The notes under the pieces: model-generated
The model's database searches: none
What the model was told of the DNA's origin: nothing
Seen by the model: the letters and a program-made list of their open reading frames with translations, nothing else
Translations under genes and position numbers: made by a program
Part shown: one piece after another, positions 15,801-21,946 of the stretch
Numbering within the stretch: the stretch's first letter is position 1
Layout: each line of letters starts with the position of its first letter
Source of the DNA: an uncultured Lachnospiraceae bacterium
GTDB taxonomy: Bacteria; Bacillota; Clostridia; Lachnospirales; Lachnospiraceae
Assembly: GCA_910578715.1 (NCBI GenBank)
Contig: CAJTRL010000055.1
Location: 1-26,563 of the forward strand
Direction of reading: 5' to 3'
Length of the DNA: 26,563 nt

Positions 15801-17525
15801 GCGTCAGGAAACACTGGAAGCGGTTCGGGAAGTACATCCGGTGGAAGCGCACAGCCGTCCGGCGGAGCAAACGGTACGGGTTCGCAGTCCGGAAGCGCTT
15901 CTGATGGAAATACCCAGTCAGGGAATACTTCTTCCGATAATGCACCGTCGGAAAACGGTTTCGGAAATACTTCTTCGGACGGACAGAATGGCGGTCAGAC
16001 ATCTGGGAACGGACCGGACAGTGGTGCGCAGCAAACCGGAACAACGGCAGCGCCGTCAGGAAATACGAATAATACAGGGGCTGGTGAAAGCACGGGGCAG
16101 AATGCGCCGGGAACGACAAATGGGGGCGGCGGAACTCAGACAAGCGTGCCCGAAGGCAGTGATGCTGACAGAAAAGAGGAAACAGGGTCATCCAATGCGG
16201 ATGGTGCCGAAGGAAGCACCGGGACAGAAGAAATGTATCACAGACCGGCGGTAACGATTCAGATGGAAGATACTACGATTCTGACGCCGGAAAAAATACA
16301 GATGGCCAAAGAACAGAATTTTGACCTTTTGCTGGATATGGGCGGAGCGGTTTCATGGAGCATTGACGTGGATTCCATTGGCGAAAATGAGCTGGCGGAA
16401 GTGGATATGGGAGTTACACTCGGAACCGAAAATATTCCAAAAGAATTAATTTCCGCAATTCTGGACGGAAGGAAGTACCTGGAAGTGACATTGGCGCATC
16501 AGGGACCGTTTGGATTTGAGCCGGTCTTACATATTGCAATAGGGAAAGAATATAGCGGACAATATGCAAATCTGTTCTATTATGACCCGGAAAAGGAGTC
16601 GCTGGAATTTATCTGCGATGCGGTCATTGGGCCGGACGGTGTTGCAAGTCTTCGCTTCGACCATGCTTCCTGTTATCTGGTTATTGTAAGCGGGCAGTCT
16701 ATGGCGGGCGTATCTTTTGAGGATGATTCCGAGAACCCTGTGACGCGCTGGATAATTATCGGTGTATTTGTCTGTATGATTCTGGTTGTTATCGGTTATG
16801 GTATTTACTTTTTCCTGAAAAGGAAATGGGAAGAGGAGGACGATGATGCTGACGATACAGAGGAAGAGGAGGACGACGCAGACGGGGACCTTGAGTTTGA
16901 AGAACTTGATGAGGACGACGGGCTGACATATGAAGAGCCTGGCGACAGGGAAAGAGATATCGAATACGAAGAATTAGACGATGAAGAGGACGATATCGAA
17001 TACGAAGAATTGGACGACGAGGAGGACGATGTCGAATACGAAGAATTAGACGATGAAGAGGACGATATCGAATACGAAGAATTGGGCGACGAGGAAAGCG
17101 ATATCGGTTACGAAACATTTGATGTTGATGATACCGGGTATGGGGAATTTGATGATGAGGATGAAGAAGATGCCGGGTATGAGGAATATGATGATGAAGA
17201 TGATATCGTGTATGCGGACGATGAGGAATTTGACGAGGAAGACGACATCGGATATGAAATAAATGTCGTGCCGAAACATAGTATGAAAATGGAGGACGAC
17301 GAATATTTCGACGATGAGGAAGACGACTGGATAGAGGATGAAGACTGGTCGGAGCCGGAATCGGATAAAAAGTCTCTCGCAAATCTGAGCATTATCGATA
17401 TACGAAGGGAGAAAGAATGGTCCGAGGAAGAAAAAAGCGCGGAGAACGACTGGATAGAGGATGACGAGTGGGATGATACGGTAAAAGGAAATGGCCAAAA
17501 CCGTAGTACGAGGCACAAAACTTGA
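12834..17525 (+). CDS. Large membrane-anchored N-acetylglucosaminidase with acidic repeat tail
   Basis: This roughly 1563-residue surface protein starts with a signal peptide (MRKSGYTGRSFRILSYMMAA, cleavage near VLA about 32). In order follow an acidic low-complexity stretch with EENAGLPTE-like repeats, an SH3-like segment, a GH73-type glucosaminidase domain (about 305-593), a Big2-like Ig domain (about 605-685), two beta-rich repeats (about 690-825), a Gly/Ser/Asn spacer (about 828-1130), a beta domain (about 1133-1286), one membrane helix (about 1306-1329) with FLKRKW, and a roughly 230-residue acidic cytoplasmic tail. E459 in SRVLQEQG is the likely catalytic glutamate. It should cleave GlcNAc-beta-1,4-MurNAc in peptidoglycan. 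ATG 12834 begins the signal peptide; frame-open starts at 12744 and 12612 are less likely, the latter being upstream of a terminator. Tail function is unknown. Confidence 0.85.
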   Translation: MRKSGYTGRSFRILSYMMAALMAFLQPCSVLASENNSVAVTGGLPAADTELPEENAGLPTEAEPSEENAGLPGTEGEVPESGGTDSMKYITAFEALAEEETYYPCMYKPTLEELLGVFPEQLLVWLEDGETPVELAVTWQCEEDYTGTSQPLYLFYPVWDETQYALAEAAADNIEIPVIAVEVPQEGGSIRNPEEAKSSLQNIVGEKTVLASVYLCDTYEIKDGPSCDGGTVLNVSSGQSVQITGVESDEYGAIWYQVLLYRNGTAYTGYAERNYLATSDEDFVKWEENYLDLSAVPMTMALSEGCPDIDQFPASYQNALYALKEKHPDWTFVRMDTGLDWNTVIANEMGEKSLISDKRSGSWQNGSHSQKGWSYASEGILKYYMDPRNFLAEPYVFQFEQLVYNSSYHTSDAVQEMLKDSFMASAIPDDGRTYAQAFTTIGQELGVSPFHLASRVLQEQGPKGTSALISGARPGYEGYYNFFNVGASGKTIEEVIVNGLKRAVKEGWNSRYASLRGGAYIIGNQYILCEQDTLYLEKFNVAGGKYANYTHQYMQNIEAPYSESSKIYRAYTKAGVLERKFVFKIPVYENMPASACAQPEKTDALTLDKTTVSSLEVDKSVTLIPYVNGSKVDHVNDMTFTSSNTAVAVVDAQGKVTAVSPGEATISCARSGANRAECKITVVKGRPVVATPVLSPVTYWEGIKLADIVLPAGWAWVDGSVSVAVGTPAYAAVYTPTDTTKYNTLTKDISFTVTKAIPTCQVPTGLEVKSGAKLGSIVLPDGFAWESDTETALTNVGEYTFYVSYNPDENNYYTVNHIPIIVQVKETVTEQPSGGNTSGSGSGNTGGSGSGSGSGNTSGNGGTDSGNASGGSTSGSGSTSGSGNASGNTGSGSGNTSGGNTSGSGGTSESGNTSGGNGNKPGGDGNASGNIGSGSGSTSGGNTSGSGGTSGGGNASGNTGSSSGNTSGGNTSGSGGTSGSGNTSGGNGNASGNTGSGSGSTSGGSAQPSGGANGTGSQSGSASDGNTQSGNTSSDNAPSENGFGNTSSDGQNGGQTSGNGPDSGAQQTGTTAAPSGNTNNTGAGESTGQNAPGTTNGGGGTQTSVPEGSDADRKEETGSSNADGAEGSTGTEEMYHRPAVTIQMEDTTILTPEKIQMAKEQNFDLLLDMGGAVSWSIDVDSIGENELAEVDMGVTLGTENIPKELISAILDGRKYLEVTLAHQGPFGFEPVLHIAIGKEYSGQYANLFYYDPEKESLEFICDAVIGPDGVASLRFDHASCYLVIVSGQSMAGVSFEDDSENPVTRWIIIGVFVCMILVVIGYGIYFFLKRKWEEEDDDADDTEEEEDDADGDLEFEELDEDDGLTYEEPGDRERDIEYEELDDEEDDIEYEELDDEEDDVEYEELDDEEDDIEYEELGDEESDIGYETFDVDDTGYGEFDDEDEEDAGYEEYDDEDDIVYADDEEFDEEDDIGYEINVVPKHSMKMEDDEYFDDEEDDWIEDEDWSEPESDKKSLANLSIIDIRREKEWSEEEKSAENDWIEDDEWDDTVKGNGQNRSTRHKT
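15340..15860 (+). repeat. Gly/Ser/Asn-coding imperfect tandem repeat
   Basis: The region encodes GNTSG, GSGGTSG and GNASG units and contains larger near-copies. A unit of about 80 bases beginning GGAAACGC(A/G)TCAGGAAACA starts near 15479, 15605 and 15689; a shortened one starts near 15794. These copies agree at most positions and invite slippage or unequal recombination, so the spacer length may vary among strains. Confidence 0.75.
16956..17099 (+). repeat. Four tandem 36-bp repeats in the acidic tail
   Basis: Four units, 16956-16991, 16992-17027, 17028-17063 and 17064-17099, each begin GAT(A/G)TCGAATACGAAGAATT and encode a 12-residue unit of the type DIEYEELDDEED. Codon-third changes alternate between units 1/3 and 2/4, which hints at duplication of a 72-bp pair. 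Degenerate copies continue to about 17260. Confidence 0.85.
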
Positions 17526-17545
17526 ATAAATCAATCATGTAAAAG

Positions 17546-17578
17546 AGGGCTGTCATATTGATATGACAGTCCCTTTTT
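17546..17578 (+). terminator. Intrinsic terminator after the glucosaminidase gene
   Basis: GGGCTGTCATA pairs with TATGACAGTCCC around TTGA with one bulged T, followed by five T residues. It lies about 20 bases after the stop codon. Confidence 0.8.
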
Positions 17579-17590
17579 CATTAGCATATC

Positions 17591-17749
17591 CATGGGGAAG
17601 GAACTATCAAAGAGGAAAAAGGCAAATGGTTGATTGACGAGGAAGCCGCCGCCGTCGCGCGCTGTATCTTCCAGAGCGTCTTTGCCTGGGAAACCATAGC
17701 CAGCTACACATTTCCACCAATGCTGATGACGGCAAAATACCGCTCATAG
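17591..17749 (+). pseudogene. Serine recombinase remnant
   Basis: A short open stretch reads EEKGKWLIDEEAAAVARCIFQ followed by SVFAWETIA, then stops at 17747-17749. This resembles the recombinase domain of large serine recombinases (a pattern of the type WIVDEEAAAVVRRIF). Both the resolvase catalytic part and the rest of the protein are missing, and the bases just before it (about 17583-17600) suggest AYPWG in a neighbouring frame, so a frameshift is likely. It marks the former presence of a mobile element next to the XRE regulator pair. Confidence 0.55.
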
Positions 17750-17776
17750 CTTTTTGACTATAAAAGCAAGAATTTG

Positions 17777-17805
17777 TTGACAGATGTATATATAAGTGTC
17801 AATAT
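17777..17805 (+). promoter_or_regulatory. Possible promoter of the XRE regulator pair
   Basis: A consensus TTGACA (17777-17782) is followed at 17 bases by CAATAT (17800-17805), a weak -10 box that overlaps the left arm of the inverted repeat. Confidence 0.45.
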
Positions 17806-17837
17806 GAAATAAATTTCACATGAAGTTTATTTCATAT
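17802..17837. promoter_or_regulatory. Perfect 12-bp inverted repeat, likely XRE operator
   Basis: ATATGAAATAAA (17802-17813) and TTTATTTCATAT (17826-17837) are perfect inverted copies with a 12-base spacer. The repeat ends 13 bases before the start codon of the XRE regulator and overlaps its likely promoter, which suggests autoregulation. Confidence 0.65.
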
Positions 17838-17850
17838 AAAGGGGCAAAAA

Positions 17851-18072
17851 TTGAAAAAAGAAGTATCTACACTGCTATCAAACAATATAAGAGAATATCG
17901 AATGAAGAAACAGCTTACCCAACAGCAGCTTGCTGATTTAGTAAAAGTTTCTTCACGAACTATCATTTCATTGGAAAAAGGACAATATAATCCGTCCGTT
18001 TTATTGGCGCATGAGTTAGCTAAAATATTTGGATTGAAAATTGAAGAATTATTCAATTTTGGGGAGGATTGA
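17851..18072 (+). CDS. XRE-family transcriptional regulator
   Basis: This 73-residue protein is essentially one Cro/C1-type helix-turn-helix domain (about 9-66): LTQQQLADLVKVSSRTIISL, then EKGQYNPSVLLAHELAKIF. Such minimal regulators often pair with a small membrane protein, as here. The start is TTG 17851, preceded by AAAGGGG (17838-17844). The likely operator lies directly upstream, so the protein probably represses its own pair. The membrane protein begins 1 base after its stop. AT-rich composition differs from the backbone and suggests acquisition with the neighbouring recombinase remnant. Confidence 0.88.
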   Translation: MKKEVSTLLSNNIREYRMKKQLTQQQLADLVKVSSRTIISLEKGQYNPSVLLAHELAKIFGLKIEELFNFGED

Positions 18073-18073
18073 C

Positions 18074-18463
18074 ATGAGAAAGAGTAAGAAGATTTTTGCA
18101 TGTTTATTTATTGGTATTGGTATTTTGGTTTTACCTTTAAGCCTTATAAAGGGATTTCCTGTTGCTTTAATTGTTTCTGTTGGCTGTGCACTAATAGCTT
18201 ATGGCATTGTAGATTTTCTATTTGAACACTTTGTTCATAAAATTGGACGCGCTAAAATCATGGATGAGGACGAAAGAAACATGCTTATTAGCGGCAAAGC
18301 ACATACCCTTGTATCAGAGTTTGCAAATATAGGTTTTATTGTCCTTGCTCTGTATTCTGCTATCTGCAAGGCAGATATGGCAGGTTGTATGATTGCCATA
18401 GGAATCTTTTTGTTAAGTCATATAATTTATGTAGTGTGTTTTAAATATTTTGATAATCATTAA
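18074..18463 (+). CDS. Small four-helix membrane protein paired with XRE regulator
   Basis: This 129-residue protein has about four membrane helices (about 8-25, 28-48, 80-97, 102-122). A conserved-looking cytoplasmic stretch between helices two and three contains MDEDERNMLISGKAHTLVSE, similar to the DER...GKA pattern of DUF2178-type proteins that are often coded beside XRE regulators. The biochemical function is unknown. ATG 18074 is preceded by GGGGAGGA (18061-18068), which overlaps the end of the regulator gene; the two are translationally linked. An in-frame start at 18041 would overlap the regulator and lacks a better site. Confidence 0.75.
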   Translation: MRKSKKIFACLFIGIGILVLPLSLIKGFPVALIVSVGCALIAYGIVDFLFEHFVHKIGRAKIMDEDERNMLISGKAHTLVSEFANIGFIVLALYSAICKADMAGCMIAIGIFLLSHIIYVVCFKYFDNH

Positions 18464-18734
18464 CAGAATAAACCGATAATCAAAATAAATAGTTTTATAA
18501 GTTGTCTTGTCTGGGTTTACCAGAAAGGGATTTAAGGAACGGAATAGCTCAAACTGCTATCAACACATGGCGCAACAGGAATATTCGGTTTAATCCTGTT
18601 GCTTTACCGCCATCCAGACAGACATCGCCCGACTTCTGACTTTCCAATCTTTTACTCCGTAAAAGTATTAAATTTATAGACTTTTTCAGGATACTTCAAG
18701 ATACTGCCGTGGCAAATAAATTATCAGCAGCATC
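18464..18734. other. AT-rich intergenic segment with several stems
   Basis: No gene is evident in these 271 bases. TGTCTGG (18508-18514) and CCAGACA (18614-18620) form an outer pair; inside, GCAACAGGA (18572-18580) and TCCTGTTGC (18594-18602) are perfect 9-bp arms, and CTTTTAC/GTAAAAG (18649-18655, 18659-18665) forms a third hairpin downstream. On the minus strand a short open frame ends at 18549 and includes LDGGKATGLNRIF, perhaps a mobile-element gene remnant. The 3' end of the GH3 transcript reads into this segment. Confidence 0.45.
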
Positions 18735-20945
18735 TTATCCCGTTTTATTCCGGTACTTTGCATTGCGCTCATCAAAGATAACGCCATTCCAGTCCATTCC
18801 AAATCCAAAATCGTACACATTTCCCTGACTGTCCCGATACGGAGTATAATCAAACGGCGCATCTTCCGCGTGGCGTTCCACTGTCTCCATATCGGCTGGA
18901 AGCTGAACCGGCAGCAACCCGCCTGGCTGTGCCTTTCCGGAGATAATCTGCAGCACCGCCTGCTCCTGTACGCCAAAATCCACTAAAATAGCATCCGCAG
19001 CTTTTTCCAGTTCCGCAAGGACACAGGGATTGTGCATCCGCACTACTACAATCACAGGTTTGTCCGGCATGGATGCACGGGCATTCAGTACCAGGTCGAT
19101 ATCAGTCTCGTTTGCCGCCGTATTGCTTTTGCCAAGATAACTGCGGTTCGTAAAATTCTCCCGGAAATCCCCGCCCGCAATGCTGACTTCCCGCGCTTTG
19201 CCGGCCGTATAAGGACGGTACTGGAGCGTAACAGGACGATAGCCGCTCTCCGCACAATAGCCGTCGCTTAAAGGGCTTTCGATAAAGCACAATGCGAAAT
19301 CAGCTTCTTCAGGCGTTTCCGCCCATTCGTAGAATGCTTCTACCACCAGCCGGTCGGCGCCGGGCAGCTTCTGCTCATCCGTCATCCCGCGGAAAAAATT
19401 TTTCCTCGTACGGATTGTCCGGCCGGGAATGTATACTTTTTTGCGGGCCCTTACGGGCAGCGCCCCGTTGTTCTTAATCATTACCACAGACTTTAACTGC
19501 GCCGCGAATCCCGCTTCACAAAATTCTTTACGCCCTAATATTTTAACGCTTTCATCGGGATTCAGATAGGGATTCTCGAACAGCCCGCACCGAAAACTGT
19601 TTAACAAAAGACGGGAAGCGCTGCGCTCAAACCGGGCGCGCATCGCCTTTTCACCATACTTTTCACATCCCAGCCGATATGCCTCTAAGATAGGGGTGAT
19701 ATTATTGTTGCCGCCAAACTGGTCCACGCCGTTTTCCAGAATCCGCAAATGCCGTTCCGCCTCGGTGAGATTTTCACAGCCGTAGCAGCGGCTTCCGAAA
19801 GAATCTATCTCCTGGGCGGGATTCTGCGTTATGCCCCAGTCGGTGCAGACAACGCCGTCATACCCATATTTTTCACGAAGCAGGTCATTTATAATGTACC
19901 GGCTGTAGCTGTTTCCCACGTTTTCACCGTTGGGATTTACGCCCCAGCTGACAGTATAATAAGGCATCACGGCTGCGGCCTTGCCGGTAGGCCCGTTTAG
20001 TGCAAAAGCCCCTTCGAGAAACGGCTTTAAATGCTCCGCCAGCTTTTGTCCGGGGTACACGGCAAATTTCCCAAAAGGATAATGCGCGTCCCGGCCTCCT
20101 TCACAGGGACCGCCTCCCGGCCAGTGTTTTACCATTGCCGAAACGCTTTTGCTTCCCCATCCTCCGGCGGTTTCCGGTGCATCCGGGTCAGTCTGCAGAC
20201 CGTCGCAATACGCGCGGGCCATATCCGTGACCAGCTCCGGACAGGCGCCATAGGTATCTTCAACCCGCATCCACCTGGGTTCCGTGCCTACATCCACCTG
20301 TGGCCCTAATGCCGTGGCAATTCCCAGGGCACGATATTCCTCCGCAACCACACGCCCGAAAGTCTTACAAAGTTCGGGGTCAAATGTGGCCGCCATTGCC
20401 AGACCGTCCGGCCATTTGCTGGTGTCTGCCGCCTCGCTCTTAAATTCCGCCGCTGCCTTTGCGGCGCTGTGGCGAGGGTCGCTGCTGATGTTCACTGGCA
20501 GCGCATGGGGCAGTGCTTCGCAGAAAGCCTGCATTTCATTATTCCAGTTAGCGGCAACCTTTCCATTCTGTATGCCCGTTACCAGTACATGCCGCACATG
20601 GTCGTCGGCCAGGAATTTTTTCTGGGCATCCGTCATTTCCCACGGCTGCGCGCCGCTTTCTTCAAATACTTTTCCATGATAAGTTGCGGAAAAAGGCCCG
20701 CCCGCCAGACTCGGCACCATCTGGTGTGCGCTGTACATCATCAGTCCGGCAATTTCTTCCACGGTAAGCCGTGAAGCCAAATCCCGGGCCCGTTCGCTGG
20801 CTGGAAGGCGCCAGTCTTCGTATGGAAGTAATTTCCCGGTACGTTCCATATCCTTAAAATACAGGCCATCCACCGACAGAACGGGAATCTGGTTTATTCC
20901 CAGGGTCGGGCCGTGCGGGTTCTGAATAAATCTGGGGGTTATCAT
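18735..20945 (-). CDS. Glycoside hydrolase family 3 protein
   Basis: This 736-residue enzyme is a GH3 glycosidase, probably a beta-glucosidase or beta-xylosidase-like exo-enzyme. The N-terminal TIM barrel contains VKHWPGGGPCEGGRDAHYPF (the KH motif region with a substrate-binding lysine and histidine) and the nucleophile D369 in YDGVVCTDWG. The alpha/beta sandwich domain begins near 470 (VVMIKNNGALPV), and the C-terminal part ends in YDFGFGMDW. There is no signal peptide, so it acts in the cytoplasm on imported oligosaccharides or glycosides. The ATG at 20945 follows AAAGGAG. A 15-base palindrome (20973-20987) upstream may be a LacI-type operator. Exact substrate cannot be inferred. It lies 144 bases downstream of amrS and is probably transcribed separately. 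Confidence 0.88.
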   Translation of the reverse strand: MITPRFIQNPHGPTLGINQIPVLSVDGLYFKDMERTGKLLPYEDWRLPASERARDLASRLTVEEIAGLMMYSAHQMVPSLAGGPFSATYHGKVFEESGAQPWEMTDAQKKFLADDHVRHVLVTGIQNGKVAANWNNEMQAFCEALPHALPVNISSDPRHSAAKAAAEFKSEAADTSKWPDGLAMAATFDPELCKTFGRVVAEEYRALGIATALGPQVDVGTEPRWMRVEDTYGACPELVTDMARAYCDGLQTDPDAPETAGGWGSKSVSAMVKHWPGGGPCEGGRDAHYPFGKFAVYPGQKLAEHLKPFLEGAFALNGPTGKAAAVMPYYTVSWGVNPNGENVGNSYSRYIINDLLREKYGYDGVVCTDWGITQNPAQEIDSFGSRCYGCENLTEAERHLRILENGVDQFGGNNNITPILEAYRLGCEKYGEKAMRARFERSASRLLLNSFRCGLFENPYLNPDESVKILGRKEFCEAGFAAQLKSVVMIKNNGALPVRARKKVYIPGRTIRTRKNFFRGMTDEQKLPGADRLVVEAFYEWAETPEEADFALCFIESPLSDGYCAESGYRPVTLQYRPYTAGKAREVSIAGGDFRENFTNRSYLGKSNTAANETDIDLVLNARASMPDKPVIVVVRMHNPCVLAELEKAADAILVDFGVQEQAVLQIISGKAQPGGLLPVQLPADMETVERHAEDAPFDYTPYRDSQGNVYDFGFGMDWNGVIFDERNAKYRNKTG

Positions 20946-20972
20946 AATAGAATGCTCCTTTCTGTGCCGGCA

Positions 20973-20987
20973 TGCAAAATTTTTGCA
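20973..20987. promoter_or_regulatory. Palindrome upstream of GH3 gene
   Basis: TGCAAAA (20973-20979) and TTTTGCA (20981-20987) form a perfect palindrome around a central T, 28 bases before the start codon. The position and shape resemble LacI-family operators, which often control glycosidase genes. Confidence 0.4.
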
Positions 20988-21089
20988 AAGTTTTCGGACT
21001 GTGTAATATCGGACAGGATGAAAAGGCGGCCTGATTGTATGGTTTTGCAGTTATTTTTCTCATAAAACTTTATAAGCAGTGTTTGTTTA

Positions 21090-21926
21090 TCATACGTTTC
21101 CCACATACACTTTTTCCAGATACTTTCCGGCAGTTCTGGCAAGGCGGTTCAGCTGTTCCACGTCCGTAGCGTCTCTGTCCCTCATATGGTACCGCGGAAA
21201 AAAGCGGGTGATATGAAGCGGGATTGTCGGAGACAGGCTGGCAATCCATCTGGCCTGAGATTCCATATCCTCAGGAGAATCGTTTTCCCCAGGAACTATC
21301 AGCGTCGTCAGTTCCACATGGCAGCTTTCCACCGCCTTTGCGATAAAGGCTTTAACCGTCTCCAGGTCTCCGCCAAGTTTCCGATAATATTCCTCGCGAA
21401 AGCCTTTCAGGTCAATATTCATGGCATCTGTCCAGGGCAGCAGCTCTTCAAGCACCTTCTGCGAGGCAGTCCCGTTCGTCACCAGAACATTCAGCATGTC
21501 GTATTCTTTCACCAGCCGGGCCGTATCGCGGACAAACTCCCATCCCACCAAAGGTTCATTATAAGTATAAGCTACGCCGATATTCCCTGTTTTTTGCTGT
21601 TCTTTGCATTTCAGAGCCATATCCGCAAGCTGTTTCGGAGAGACATATTCCGTCTCAAGGCTCTTTCCATCCATCATGGAAATTTCATGATTCTGGCAGA
21701 AAGGGCACCGGAGGTTGCATCCATAGCTTCCCACGGACAGTACGGTGCTTCCCGGATGAAAATCATACAGAGGCTTCTTTTCAATGGGGTCCAGTGCCAG
21801 GGAAGTAATCCGGCCATAATTTTCACAGATAATCTCCCCGCCTGCGTTTTTTCGCGCTCTGCACATTCCCGTCTGTCCGGGCTCCAGCGCGCAATGATGA
21901 ATACATACCTGGCAAATTGTTTTCAT
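21090..21926 (-). CDS. amrS: AmmeMemoRadiSam system radical SAM enzyme
   Basis: This 278-residue protein is the radical SAM member of the AmmeMemoRadiSam system. The iron-sulfur motif CNLRCPFC has C70, C74 and C77 (CxxxCxxC). The N-terminus carries extra cysteines, CQVCIHHC and MCRARKN, typical of pyruvate-formate-lyase-activating-like members. Radical SAM features continue with VAYTYNEPLVGWEF, MNIDLKGFREEYY and HITRFFPRY. The reaction is not known. Length fits the family. The gene starts 20 bases after the Memo-AMMECR1 gene and is probably in one operon with it. Confidence 0.88.
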   Translation of the reverse strand: MKTICQVCIHHCALEPGQTGMCRARKNAGGEIICENYGRITSLALDPIEKKPLYDFHPGSTVLSVGSYGCNLRCPFCQNHEISMMDGKSLETEYVSPKQLADMALKCKEQQKTGNIGVAYTYNEPLVGWEFVRDTARLVKEYDMLNVLVTNGTASQKVLEELLPWTDAMNIDLKGFREEYYRKLGGDLETVKAFIAKAVESCHVELTTLIVPGENDSPEDMESQARWIASLSPTIPLHITRFFPRYHMRDRDATDVEQLNRLARTAGKYLEKVYVGNV

Positions 21927-21946
21927 CGAAAATTAACTCCTGTTCC

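Noticed and set aside
15340..15860. CRISPR array
   Set aside because: The repeated blocks are coding, in frame, imperfect and not separated by unique spacers of equal length.
15292..16254. Long open frames on both strands overlapping the Gly/Ser/Asn spacer of the glucosaminidase
   Set aside because: They arise from the low-complexity repeat, have repetitive composition without domain patterns, and lack convincing ribosome binding sites. The plus-strand gene frame is continuous with a signal peptide and known domains.
16789..17534. Minus-strand frames opposite the acidic tail, rich in Ser, His, Arg or Ile
   Set aside because: They are mirror readings of the GAA/GAC-rich repeat and have no start signal or domain.
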